Source of the DNA: Cupriavidus pauculus
GTDB taxonomy: Bacteria > Pseudomonadota > Gammaproteobacteria > Burkholderiales > Burkholderiaceae
Assembly (NCBI RefSeq): GCF_008801835.1
Contig: NZ_VZOW01000018.1
Span: forward strand, 1-64,000
Direction of reading: 5' to 3'
Length of the DNA stretch: 64,000 nt
Shown piece by piece: positions 1 through 8,954 of the stretch (position 1 is the first letter of the stretch; each line of letters begins with the position of its first letter). A program made the translations under genes and the position numbers. The notes under the pieces were generated by a model. The model ran no database searches. It worked only from the letters and a program-made list of their open reading frames with translations, and was not told where the DNA came from.

Positions 1-66
1 CACCAGCCGTACCGCTTCCAGCTTGAATTCCAGCGTGTACTGCGCCCGCTTTGTCTTGCTTGTCAT
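1..66 (-). CDS. IS3-family transposase OrfA, N-terminal 22 residues only (runs off the window)
   Basis: Reading the minus strand from the ATG at 64-66 gives a basic N-terminus, MTSKTKRAQY, followed by TLEFKLEAVRLV. That is the typical opening of the helix-turn-helix OrfA protein of IS3-family insertion sequences. A ribosome binding site (GGAGAGA on the minus strand, 71-77) lies just upstream. The rest of the element is outside the window. The family call rests on only 22 residues, but this N-terminal pattern is very characteristic. Confidence 0.75.
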   Translation of the reverse strand, partial: MTSKTKRAQYTLEFKLEAVRLV

Positions 67-127
67 CACATCTCTCCTTGCTTCAGTTTAACCTCAGCAA
101 GGGATTCGTTTTGCGGGGGCAAGCTCA
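67..127 (-). mobile_element. Terminal segment of the IS3-family element, outer end near 127
   Basis: Between the OrfA start and about 127 there is only a short non-coding leader. On the minus strand the outer edge begins TGAGCTTGCCCCCGC, which resembles the TG-starting, C-rich terminal inverted repeats of IS3-family elements. The stop codon of the neighbouring decayed membrane-protein frame (125-127) is formed by these terminal bases, so the insertion probably truncated that gene. The partner inverted repeat is outside the window, so the exact end is inferred. Confidence 0.5.
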
Positions 128-799
128 ATCGGGACACTGTGCATTTAGGGCTTCGCACACCTTAAGTTGCACATTCAGCCCAGTCCGCCGTGCATATACC
201 ACGGCGCCGTTGTCCAGAAGTCGCATTTGATGGTCGTGATCGATGGATGGATAGCGGGCCGCATGCGTGAAATCCAGTCCGTCATCGACGAGCCGTATCA
301 GCCGCTCGTCGATGACGATGGAACTGCAGCCCGCCATCGCAATAGCGGTCACGGTACTAAGGAGTGCCAGTCCGGTAATACATATGCCGAGGAGCAACCC
401 TACGACAACAATCACTGCCCAAAATCATTGGCATGGCAAGCAGGGCGAACAACGTTACGGTCAGATCAAAGGATTGCGGCGGCAATTGTGTAGCTGCCGC
501 CGTCATACGCCGACTAGCGCCAATTGCGAACGGAACTGCGAGTGCATTGAGCAACAGATAAGATATTTTCCATACTGCGAGCGTCCCAATCTGATTGCGC
601 GAGGCGTGGCCCAGGCTAGAAATCCAAATGCAGCCAGTAGCAAGACGCTCAGCGAGAGCCCTGAAAGCGAGGGGAGGTCCTTAGGTCGCAACACGATGGC
701 GAGAGCTCCTGCTAGGAAAGCTCCCATTTCGGCCAGCAAGTAAAAGCGCTGGTCCAGCGTAGCATTGCGCCATCTAGCGCCGACGGATGAGAATTTCAT
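125..799 (-). pseudogene. Decayed multi-pass membrane protein gene, frameshifted and cut by the IS end
   Basis: On the minus strand from ATG 797-799, a hydrophobic protein starts MKFSSVGARW and has strong membrane-like stretches (GAFLAGALAIVL, LSVLLLAAFGFLAWA). The sense then continues in a second frame (near 550 as YLLLNALAVPFAIG, then TLFALLAMPMIL). It returns to the first frame near 415 (IVVVGLLLGICITGLALL). The three pieces together give a plausible four-helix membrane protein with a soluble tail, which needs two compensating frameshifts. The last codon is a stop supplied by the IS terminus at 125-127. Function is unknown. The alternative is two small overlapping genes, but the seamless hydrophobic continuation favours decay. 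Confidence 0.45.
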
Positions 800-1099
800 G
801 ACTTGGCTTTCGGGTTCAAGAAGGAATTACTTTTTGGCTGCCGTCGACGTGAATTATCGCAGCAAAGTGGAAGCGGGCTCGCGCTGAATGCCTCGCCATT
901 AGCTTCAGAGAGATCGAGAACCGGACGCCGAGCCGGTAGATGATAGGGCCGTTCCAGAATCGTTAGCATCCAGTCAGGTCATAAAGTCTGCCGGGGCAAC
1001 GGGAGGTTTGTAATTTGCGGACAGCTTGGGAGGCTATTCGTCGAAATCGGGCAGAATAGCCAGCTTCGTAAGAGCATCGTTAATCAGGGAGTTATTCTC
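800..1099. other. Intergenic, no gene seen
   Basis: About 300 bases between the decayed membrane gene (minus) and the nuclease gene (plus). This is a divergent arrangement, so promoters for both may lie here. I see no convincing coding frame or RNA gene. The only recognisable site is an AGGGA-type ribosome binding site at 1086-1090 serving the TTG start at 1100. Confidence 0.4.
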
Positions 1100-2863
1100 T
1101 TGGCATCGACCGCTATTCCTCCGCCCTTGACAGGTGTTCCGTCGCGTCAGGCAGTCGCGTCGCTCGCAGGCTACAACTATCAGATGTGGAGATCGGTGGA
1201 GGCCTGGCTAAAGTTGCAAGCGGGGGAGGCTCTATATCTTGAGTGTGGAGAGGACTTCGACAAAAGCACACTTCACGAGGCAATTACCACGCAGGTGAAG
1301 AGTTCCCCCGAAACGATTACGCTGGCTTCCCGCGATGTCAGGGCCGCGATCACAAGCTTGTGGACATTGGCCGAGAGAAATTCAGATCGCTCGGTGCGCA
1401 TGCACTTCCTGACACGCGGAATGGTTGGAAGTGAGCGTAATGGACAGTTCGATGGCGAGACGGGTATCGATGTGTGGAGGCGCGCCGCTCGAGAGAGCGA
1501 CGAGGCGGCACGGAAGCTGGCGGCATATTTGTGCACGGTCGAAGGGTTCCCCACGGATCTTCGAGACTTTCTTGCGACTGCTAGCGTCGCCGATTTGCGG
1601 GAGCGCTTGTTCAGTCGCCTAGATTGGCTGACTGGTCAGCCTGGAATTGAGGCGGTCCAGCAGAATGTTTCGATTCTGGTGATAGGACTCGGGTCCCGCG
1701 ACGACATATCGCCATCCAGATCGCTCGACGCGTTGCATGGTCTTCTAGCGTACTGTTGGGATGTTGCCATTCGAAGCGATCCCGACGCACGTGTTCTTAC
1801 ACGGGAGCAGAGGGACCAGGTTTTTGAGCGAAGGACCTCCATCCTGATTCGAGCGACTGAAGAGAATCTGCGTGGGCTGTTCAGCGGACGTTTCCTCTCC
1901 ACTCCGGCCAATGACGATGCAGATATGACCTTCTCGCGAAGAACGGAAATTGCGCAAGCCGTGGAGAAATCCATTGGGCAAACGGGCAGAGAGAAGGCGG
2001 TGAAGGACCTTGATTTCACAGGCGGCGAATCGTGCCGCGGGGGGGCATTTGCCGATGTCGCGCTAAGTCAGGCACTGATCGATCTGTGCTGGGCTTGGGC
2101 AAAGTGCTACGGCGCGGTGCGACAAGGGCGATACTTGTACAAGGGACATGTCAAGCTGTGTGCTCGCCACCGCGTCACCGGTGATTTGTCCAATGAATGC
2201 ATCTGGGGAAGGGCCGTGCTCCTCGCGGCCGAATATGAATACACCAGCGAGGGAGATCATCGGGCTCGGGTAAAAATTACGCGCACTACGACAAGTACGA
2301 ATCCTCTGGATTGGTTGCTTGACGTGAGCAGTCAAGGTCAGCAATGTACGGCACAAAGCCAGCTTACATTGCGCGGGACTAGCCATCCTATCCCGTCGAC
2401 AAGTGACGACTTCGAAGTTCGTGATGACTTCTACGCATACTTCGACTTGCTTAAGAAACTCCGCGCGGGCTGGGAGCCAGTCGGCTTCCTGAGTTTGAAT
2501 GCGGGAGAATCGGCATTTCTGGAGCCGTTGCACCCACATATGTTTGTCATCGAGCCAGATATCAGCGACGCCAGAATGGAAATGGAATACAAGCGATGCA
2601 CGCGGATTTCGCTCGGATATGAACAGGCCGAAAAATGGAAAATAGGTGCAGGATTCCTGTTCACGCGGGACTTCTTTTTACCGCAAATTGCAGACCAAAC
2701 TTTCATTGACGCCTTCGAGCGCCTAGCGACGAGGGTTGCATCGACGAGTCACTTTGTCGGCAAAGTCACCGAGGTATTGGCGGACCTGGGCGATACGCAT
2801 GTACTGGTGTTGACGCTGTACGGCGGTTACGTTCGCGTTGATGCAAAGAGACGTGGGCGCTGA
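1100..2863 (+). CDS. DUF4297-like (Cap4-type) dsDNA nuclease-domain protein, probable defence effector
   Basis: This 587-aa protein has an N-terminal restriction-endonuclease-like domain. The stretch AGYNYQMWRSVEAW is followed by YLECGEDFD and then TTQVKSS, which places E51/D52 and Q65/K67 where DUF4297/Cap4-type nucleases carry their E-D...QxK metal-binding motif. The remaining ~480 residues contain no domain I recognise and no signal peptide or membrane helix. The start is TTG at 1100, supported by an AGGGA site 9 bases upstream; no in-frame ATG fits as well. In known systems such nucleases act with a nucleotide-signal synthase or an ABC-type partner. None is adjacent here; only a truncated defence-type gene follows. 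The family call is from motif resemblance. Confidence 0.55.
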   Translation: MASTAIPPPLTGVPSRQAVASLAGYNYQMWRSVEAWLKLQAGEALYLECGEDFDKSTLHEAITTQVKSSPETITLASRDVRAAITSLWTLAERNSDRSVRMHFLTRGMVGSERNGQFDGETGIDVWRRAARESDEAARKLAAYLCTVEGFPTDLRDFLATASVADLRERLFSRLDWLTGQPGIEAVQQNVSILVIGLGSRDDISPSRSLDALHGLLAYCWDVAIRSDPDARVLTREQRDQVFERRTSILIRATEENLRGLFSGRFLSTPANDDADMTFSRRTEIAQAVEKSIGQTGREKAVKDLDFTGGESCRGGAFADVALSQALIDLCWAWAKCYGAVRQGRYLYKGHVKLCARHRVTGDLSNECIWGRAVLLAAEYEYTSEGDHRARVKITRTTTSTNPLDWLLDVSSQGQQCTAQSQLTLRGTSHPIPSTSDDFEVRDDFYAYFDLLKKLRAGWEPVGFLSLNAGESAFLEPLHPHMFVIEPDISDARMEMEYKRCTRISLGYEQAEKWKIGAGFLFTRDFFLPQIADQTFIDAFERLATRVASTSHFVGKVTEVLADLGDTHVLVLTLYGGYVRVDAKRRGR

Positions 2864-3027
2864 AGCGAATCGACGCCGTAAGCGTCGTCCGTTGCAGATC
2901 TCGCAATCGGCTACGTTGTGCAGTATCGTGGTCCACGTCATTTCGAAATACCCTTGATGCCGCCAATCCGGTAGCCCCCTCGTCGCAACAACGCTAATTC
3001 AGAACCAAGGTGCTTTCCCGTAAAACC

Positions 3028-3488
3028 ATGGACCTAGATTGGGCTTCGATACAGCCCATAAATGGCTCGAAGCAGGACGCTTTCGAGGAACTTTGTACCC
3101 AGCTGGCCCGGATGTCCTGTCCTCGGGGATCTGTGTTCATTCGTAAAGGGCGCCCGGACTCCGGTGTTGAGGCGCATGTTGTGCATCCGGACGGTACCGA
3201 GTGGGCATGGCAATCGAAGTACTTCGGCGCCATGAGGAGTTCGCAGTGGGCACAACTGGACGAATCGATTAGGACGGCACTAGTCGGACCCTGAAGCTGA
3301 CGCGTTTCATTGTTTGCGTGCTGCTGGACCTACCCGATGGGCGAATCAGCCGCTCAAAGTCCGGTCGACAGCAGTCGGATGAGCACGTTGTGAAGTGGCG
3401 TGGATGGGCGGCAGAAACGGGAATGGCTGTCGAGTTCATATGGCAAGGCAGTCATGAAATGTTGAACGACCTTGGCAAGCCGCCGTAG
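3028..3488 (+). pseudogene. Truncated and frameshifted N-terminal domain of a large defence-type protein
   Basis: From ATG 3028 the frame reads MDLDWASIQPINGSKQDAFE, then a conserved-looking block with FIRKGRPDSGVEAH, EWAWQSKYF and SQWAQLDESI before a stop at 3292-3294. The protein-like sense resumes at once in another frame (LTRFIVCVLLDLPDGR, then HVVKWRGWAAETGM) and ends at the TAG at 3486-3488. The pieces look like the N-terminal nuclease-like domain found on large multidomain proteins of defence islands. Here it is broken by one frameshift and lacks everything downstream. A GTG at 3010 is an alternative start. Not functional as it stands. Confidence 0.55.
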
Positions 3489-3779
3489 GCGTTTGTCATT
3501 GCGAAGAGCAAAAATCGTGGACCATTGAGCGCGGCGGCAAGACGTCGGCCACGAAATAAATGCAACAACCTACATTCCGCGTGGGGTTGCTGCACCTAAA
3601 AACTCTCCCTCAGCAAATCCCCGCGCTCCACGGATTCCTAGGTGTCCAAAGCGGCCCGTAAAATGCGCGTGTCCACTGCAGGATAATTCGTCTTATCTGC
3701 TATCGTAAATCGGCCGACACCTGCGGCCCGTGTGCTGCCTCCCGCCCGTGCCGTGCGCTCCCCGACGCCTGGAGCCGCC

Positions 3780-5762
3780 ATGGCCTCGTCCTCGTCCATT
3801 CCCTCAGATTTGCAGGCGCCTGCGCCGCCGCCGCGCGGCCCCCGCGGCCGCTATAGCGTGGTGCGCCCGCGCCTGCACCGCGGCCACTTCGCCTTCCTGC
3901 GCGCGGTGGCGCAAGGGCTATCCCCGCACACCATGTGGGCGCGCTACCTCGCGGACGCGGGCGCGTTCGATGGTGGCCCGCGCGTGCACCGGATGACGGC
4001 CTGGATCCGGGGCGAGCTCGGCGCGGCCGCCGCGCGCGGTGGCGACTTCGCCCGTGCCCGCTTGCTGCGGCTCGATCTCGCGCCCCCGGGCGCCGCGCCG
4101 CTGCCGTCCCTGGCGGACTTTGCGCGGGCCGAAGGCCTCGATGGGTTCCGTGAAGCCGAGCAAATGAGTGCCTACGAGGCCGCCTTTGGCCCGGCGTTGG
4201 CCCGCCAGCGCCGCCGCACGGCGCTGCTGCACCGCCAGCTTGACGCCATCTACGCACTCGAGGCGCAGGTCGCCCAGCCGGTGTCGCCGGCGGACGGCTG
4301 CGAGGCGTGGCTCGTGGACGCAGTCGCCACACGTTTGCGCCGCGCCCACCTGACCACGCTGGGCGATCTGGTGGCCTTCCTGCGCGCGCAGGGGCCGGGC
4401 TGGTGGCGCCTCCTGCGCGGCATCGGGGCGCGCAAGGCGCACGCGATCACCGCGTTCCTGCGCGCGCATGGCGACACGCTCGGGGCCGTGCCGGTGCCCG
4501 AGGTTCACGTGGCGGAGACACCGGTGATGACGACCGAGGCTGCGTGCAGCCCATGCAGCGCATGCGTGCCGCTCGAGCGCTTTACGCCGCCGTCGGCCCT
4601 GGACGGCCGCACTGGCGCCTACCGTTGCCCGCGCGCGCAGTGTCGCCTCACCGCGGATAACGACCGGGACGCGATCCTCGCGTGGCTCGCCAGCAAGGGC
4701 GATGGTGCGGTGGGCGCGGAAGGGGCAGTGAACGCGACGCAGCGGGCGTACCGCAAGGAGGCCGAGCGCTTCCTGCTGTGGGTGGTGCTCGTGCGGCGCT
4801 GCGCGCTGTCCTCCGCCACGATCGAGGACGCCGTGGCCTATCGGGGCTTCCTGCTGGCGCCACCCGCCGACTGGTGCAGTGTGCGCACGCAGCCGCGCTG
4901 GAGCGCGCGCTGGCGGCCGCTGGCCGGACCGCTCTCGCCGGCCTCCTGCGCCTACGCGTTGGGCGTGCTCGGCAACCTGTACGCGTTCCTCGTCGACCAG
5001 GGCTACCTCAGCGGCAATCCTTGGCGTGCGGTGCGGGCGCCCCGCACGCTGACCCCGGGGCTCGATCCAGGTCGCAGCCTGTCCGCCGAACAGTGGGCCT
5101 TTGTGCTGGCTGAGCTCGAGGCCCTGCCCCAGACCTCGGCCAATCAGCGCCTGCAGCTCGCCCTGCCGCTCCTGTATGAGACGGGGCTTCGGCTGTCGGA
5201 ACTCATTGCGGCGACGACTGACGATCTGCGTTGCGAGCGGCAAGGCGATGGCGGGGCGGCAGATGCCTGGTGGCTGAGCGTGGTGGGCAAGGGCGGGCGA
5301 CTGCGAGAGGTGCCCGTGCCGCCAGACCGGATCGCGCAGCTCGGTGCGTACTTGCGCGCGAGGGGCCTGGAGGACGATCCGCGCCAAGCGTCCGGGGTGG
5401 CGCTGTTGGGGGCGGCCACCGACCGGGCCGAGCGGGCGCCCTGGGCGCGCCCGCAGACCATCGATCCGGCCGCACCGATTGCGCCCAGCACCTTTCATCG
5501 GCAGATCAAGACGTTCTTCCAGCGCTGTGCGGCCCGCATTGTGGCCGCGGACGCGCCGGCCGCGGCGCGACTGCTGTGTGCGAGCACCCATTGGATGCGC
5601 CACACTCACGTGAGTCATGCTTTGGCTGGCGGCGTGCCCATCGAGGTGGTGCAGCAAAACGTGGGCCACGCGTCGCTGGGCACGACCTCGCGCTATGTGC
5701 GTACCGAGGCCGCTCGGCGACAAGGTGCCATGGCGCGCTGGTGGCGCAGTTCCCAGAGCTAA
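3780..5762 (+). CDS. Tyrosine recombinase with N-terminal DUF3701-type domain (integrase)
   Basis: This 660-aa protein from ATG 3780 (GGAG site 5 bases upstream) has an N-terminal domain with RYSVVRPRLHRGHFAFLRAV, typical of the DUF3701 integrase family. A SAM-like DNA-binding segment follows (TQRAYRKEAERFLLWVV). The C-terminal catalytic domain shows the first Arg in ETGLRLSEL, the HxxR box as HWMRH, the GH of VGHASLGTT and the catalytic Tyr in TSRYVRTEA, so all key residues are present. It would catalyse site-specific strand exchange. It is strikingly more GC-rich than its neighbours, which suggests separate acquisition. It lies 299 bases upstream of the Tn7-like operon in the same orientation. 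Whether it serves that module or is a distinct island integrase cannot be decided from sequence alone. An upstream CTG-type extension from 3732 is unlikely. Confidence 0.9.
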   Translation: MASSSSIPSDLQAPAPPPRGPRGRYSVVRPRLHRGHFAFLRAVAQGLSPHTMWARYLADAGAFDGGPRVHRMTAWIRGELGAAAARGGDFARARLLRLDLAPPGAAPLPSLADFARAEGLDGFREAEQMSAYEAAFGPALARQRRRTALLHRQLDAIYALEAQVAQPVSPADGCEAWLVDAVATRLRRAHLTTLGDLVAFLRAQGPGWWRLLRGIGARKAHAITAFLRAHGDTLGAVPVPEVHVAETPVMTTEAACSPCSACVPLERFTPPSALDGRTGAYRCPRAQCRLTADNDRDAILAWLASKGDGAVGAEGAVNATQRAYRKEAERFLLWVVLVRRCALSSATIEDAVAYRGFLLAPPADWCSVRTQPRWSARWRPLAGPLSPASCAYALGVLGNLYAFLVDQGYLSGNPWRAVRAPRTLTPGLDPGRSLSAEQWAFVLAELEALPQTSANQRLQLALPLLYETGLRLSELIAATTDDLRCERQGDGGAADAWWLSVVGKGGRLREVPVPPDRIAQLGAYLRARGLEDDPRQASGVALLGAATDRAERAPWARPQTIDPAAPIAPSTFHRQIKTFFQRCAARIVAADAPAAARLLCASTHWMRHTHVSHALAGGVPIEVVQQNVGHASLGTTSRYVRTEAARRQGAMARWWRSSQS

Positions 5763-6061
5763 GGGCCGCACCGGTTAGCGGCTGCAGCATTCGCATGACA
5801 CTGTCTGTATCGAATCGCTACAGCGCGCTTACCCATGCGTGTGGTCATGCCATTTCACCGCAGTATGCACGGAGGACTACCATCAAGGTGCCCCCCCTTC
5901 TTGAGCGCCGGGTTGATGGCCTGCCGGGTGCCCGGAGCAGGGCGAGCGGTGTTGAGAAGGGATGGCCAAACGGCTGGGCCACGCACTGCCGGTCAGCGTG
6001 CTGTGTTCAGATCGGCGACCGTTGCCGCTTTCGGCAGGCGACGTCGGGCAGGAGGGCGTGC

Positions 6062-7378
6062 ATGAATAGACGCGGACGAGTCCAGGTGCCTGCGCCACCC
6101 GAATCCATACAGCCTGCCCGGATCTTTACCGACCTGACAGCGCGGAGTTTTCTGCTGAACCGGCTGCCGCCCATCGGGCAGCCGCGCAAGGCGCTGTCGC
6201 AGCGGTTGATGGACGCCGCGCAACTCGAGCCACCAGCATCGGTGATCGACTGCCTTTTGCCCGAGCTGCAGCAACTCTATGCCTTGGGCCGCGTATTTGT
6301 CCCGACGCTGACAGAGTTGGAGGTGGTGGAACGCATGCTAGAGATGATCTGGCTTGCGACGGCCGCGTATGGGGAGTCGCTGTCGGAAATCAACCGGACC
6401 TACTTTCGTGCGGTAGGCTGGAGTGGCTGGGGGTACAAGGAAGTCGCGCGCAGCACCGCCGTGCATGCCATCCCCCAGTCGCTACTGGTCACGGCGCCGT
6501 GCACCATGCAAGTCGTCAAGCTGTTGAGCGCCATGCAGGCCATGATTGGCCCCTTCTTTGAGCACAAACACGTGTTCGAACGGTTCCCTGACGGGACGAT
6601 CTGCGAGTCTTCCGCGAGTATTGAGCAGATTGGGCTGCTGCCGGTGCGCATGCCAGAACGCCCGTTTCCGGCCGACCTCTACCTGAATATCTGCGATGCC
6701 ATTGACGACGTCGAAGACACCCAGCTCTATCGCAGCGAACGCTTCACCAACATTCGCTCGCACGAGGCTCACCTCCGGCAGATCCTGGCGGGTCTGCATG
6801 TGGGCATGCTGGCGGTCTACGGAATTGATCGCCGGCATCTCTCGGCCGGACTGTCTTCCGTGTGGGGCCTGCTGCACAAGATCCGGGACTGGGGCGTGCC
6901 CGTGGCGGCGTTCGTGACCTCGGCCATCGTGCATAGTCCGTTGGTGCCCGAGTATTGCCATCTCTTCCCGGGTCAGTGCTACGAGATACCCGGACTCAGC
7001 CCTGCCGATGCCCGCGCGACGATCCCCTATTACTGGTCGGCTCTCGGGCTCGACGGCGAGGTGCCCGATGCATTGCTGAAGGTGGCGACCCAGTGTTTTG
7101 GGCAGCGGGAATGGATCGAAGCAACGATTGCGGAGTTCGTTCGACTGATGCATACCGAGTCGCGGAGCGTGGCCGACAGTGCCTTGCCTCAGCTGTACCT
7201 GGTCAATTGCAGGGGTGCGGCGGCAGTGCCCTTTGCATGCTGGACCCATTTCATGAGCTCAGGCAAGAGGCCGCTCGAGTCCCTGCAGGCGCGTGAACTC
7301 CGCGATTGGTTCCCTGTGGCAATGACCAGGGATCCCGTCATACGGCTGTCGCGGACGGAAGGGGCGCCGGGGGGCTAG
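6062..7378 (+). CDS. TnsC-like transposition regulator with degenerate Walker A and B motifs
   Basis: This 438-aa protein starts at ATG 6062 behind a perfect AGGAGG site at 6049-6056. Although the frame is open much further upstream, this is the clear start. It follows the Tn7 TnsC layout: SFLLNRLPPIGQP near residue 25, a predicted strand where Walker A should be, the segment PFPADLYLNICDAIDD, then LHVGMLAVYGIDRRHL in the Walker B place, and WGVPVAAFVTSAIV after it. In TnsC these sites read GVSGIGKT and VLVIDEIQH. Here they read VTAPCTMQV and LAVYGIDR, so both the P-loop lysine and the Walker B acidic pair are missing. It probably cannot hydrolyse ATP in the usual way. It is first gene of a coupled operon with TniQ, TnsA-like and TnsB-like genes, which supports the family call. 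Confidence 0.7.
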   Translation: MNRRGRVQVPAPPESIQPARIFTDLTARSFLLNRLPPIGQPRKALSQRLMDAAQLEPPASVIDCLLPELQQLYALGRVFVPTLTELEVVERMLEMIWLATAAYGESLSEINRTYFRAVGWSGWGYKEVARSTAVHAIPQSLLVTAPCTMQVVKLLSAMQAMIGPFFEHKHVFERFPDGTICESSASIEQIGLLPVRMPERPFPADLYLNICDAIDDVEDTQLYRSERFTNIRSHEAHLRQILAGLHVGMLAVYGIDRRHLSAGLSSVWGLLHKIRDWGVPVAAFVTSAIVHSPLVPEYCHLFPGQCYEIPGLSPADARATIPYYWSALGLDGEVPDALLKVATQCFGQREWIEATIAEFVRLMHTESRSVADSALPQLYLVNCRGAAAVPFACWTHFMSSGKRPLESLQARELRDWFPVAMTRDPVIRLSRTEGAPGG

Positions 7379-7382
7379 CGCC

Positions 7383-8954
7383 ATGGCATGCCCGAAGACC
7401 TTTGTCCCCTTGTGTGTCCGTCCGGCCTTTGAGGCAGCGAGCAGCATGGCGAGGGCGTTGAACGACCCGTTGGCCGAGGCAACGGGCCTGCATCGTGTCG
7501 CCGCGATGAGGAATCTCGCTTTCGGTACGGCTAGCTGCCCCTTGCATCCACTTGCCGAGATGTATGGCGGCCTGATGGGCTCTGGAGAGCAACTGCGGGA
7601 TCTGCATACCCTGTTCCGTTACTGCGCCATCGGCCTGGCCACGCGGCAAGTTGACGCCTTCAGCCACAGGCTGCTGGACGGGCAGGGGGCGATAAGCCAA
7701 TGGCATCTGCCCGCCTGGCTGACGGTGGGCACGGTCGCGCGCAAGCTTTGCGTGGTGTGCTGCGCGGAGGCGTGGCGCAACTACGGTGTCGAGGCGGACT
7801 TTTATCCGCACTATGTGCCGGGTGTTAGGGGATGTTGGCGGCATGGCACGCGTCTTGTACTGGCTACCGAGATCGACGGGGCGCTGCTGAACCGTCGGCC
7901 GCAGGTGGCCACCGCACACGAACTGGCGTTTGCGCAGACCAGCTTCGCAGTTGCCCAGCTGGATCCGCACGAGGCCCGCGACGTCCTGCGCAGACGCACG
8001 GCGCAGGCCGGCTATTACCGCTCTGACGGACGCTACTACGCAAAACAGTTCCAGGCCGATTTCAATGCGTTTTGTGCGCAGGTGGGGTTGCCTTGCCCAC
8101 TCTTGCGACTTGCAACGCAGCCCAGGCGGCTTGCGGCGCTCTGCGGCTGGATGGGGGACGAGGAGCGCCGCTTGCATCCGCTATACATCGTCCTGCTGGA
8201 TTGGTTTCTCTCGTCCACGCTGGCGGCCGATCGGTTCCCGGCCGCGCCACGGGGTGCCCGTTCCCAAACGCGTGCCGGCTGGGGTGTCAAGCGACCGAAT
8301 GGGCCAGGCCCTTGTCCGGTCGACCGTCGACGGCACTATACCCGGGACGAGATACCTGCGTTGCTGGCGCAGGGCTGTACCTGTCTGGAGATCGCTGGCC
8401 TGTGCCTGACAAGTCAGGCCACCGTGCACCGGATCGTGCGAGAGAGGGGTTACCGCGCACAATGCAATCACGGCTTTGCGGAACGGCTGCGCCGGCGTGC
8501 GCGTGCGGCATGGCTGGCGGTGCAACGGCGCTATCCCTGGATGTCCGCCAACCAACTGCAGCACTACGAGCCGAATGCATGGTCCTGGCTCCAGCATCAT
8601 GACCCGGTGTGGTTATCTGCCCATCGGCCAGTCGCCTGGCCAACTGACAGAGGCCGGCGCGTCGATCCGGGACCAAAGGGAAGGGCTTGTGCGGTGGCCG
8701 CGCGCCTGCGCCAGGCACTCAAGCAAATGCAGACGGAGGTGCAAGCCGGGAGGCGCGTGCGGTTCTCCCGGCGTGCCATCTGTCGGCAGATGGGGATTGA
8801 CGAGTATGCGCTGGTCAAGGCGGAGCGATGGGACATCGTACGCGACATGCTGAAGGCCGTCGGATGCGTAGAGAGGAGGCATCGCAAGGCCGACGCCCTA
8901 GGAAGCGGAGATGAGCAAGCACCTGCTGGGAAACATGCTGGCCATTCAGCCTGA
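7383..8954 (+). CDS. TnsD/TniQ-family target-site selector
   Basis: This 523-aa protein starts four bases after the TnsC-like stop, behind a G-rich ribosome binding site. Its zinc-binding core reads RKLCVVCCAEAWRNYGVEAD, then PHYVPGVRGCWRHGTRL, matching the C..C ... lpgv..C..H pattern of TniQ proteins. The C-terminal half has a helix-turn-helix-like segment (EIAGLCLTSQATVHRIVRE, about residues 338-356). A TnsD-like block follows: RRYPWMSANQLQHYEPNAWS, then WLQHHDPVWL. TnsD proteins recognise a chromosomal attachment site and bring TnsC to it. Its long C-terminal half fits sequence-specific targeting better than the short TniQ form. Its 3' end overlaps the next gene by 44 bases. Confidence 0.8.
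   Translation: MACPKTFVPLCVRPAFEAASSMARALNDPLAEATGLHRVAAMRNLAFGTASCPLHPLAEMYGGLMGSGEQLRDLHTLFRYCAIGLATRQVDAFSHRLLDGQGAISQWHLPAWLTVGTVARKLCVVCCAEAWRNYGVEADFYPHYVPGVRGCWRHGTRLVLATEIDGALLNRRPQVATAHELAFAQTSFAVAQLDPHEARDVLRRRTAQAGYYRSDGRYYAKQFQADFNAFCAQVGLPCPLLRLATQPRRLAALCGWMGDEERRLHPLYIVLLDWFLSSTLAADRFPAAPRGARSQTRAGWGVKRPNGPGPCPVDRRRHYTRDEIPALLAQGCTCLEIAGLCLTSQATVHRIVRERGYRAQCNHGFAERLRRRARAAWLAVQRRYPWMSANQLQHYEPNAWSWLQHHDPVWLSAHRPVAWPTDRGRRVDPGPKGRACAVAARLRQALKQMQTEVQAGRRVRFSRRAICRQMGIDEYALVKAERWDIVRDMLKAVGCVERRHRKADALGSGDEQAPAGKHAGHSA

Noticed and set aside
3918..5771. 617-codon open frame on the minus strand opposite the integrase
   Set aside because: It is the antisense shadow of a very GC-rich gene. 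The plus-strand protein has all tyrosine-recombinase residues, while the antisense translation is Arg-rich without family sense.
5231..6061. 277-codon extension of the TnsC-like frame upstream of 6062
   Set aside because: It overlaps the integrase in another frame and reads as shadow. A perfect AGGAGG site marks the start at 6062.
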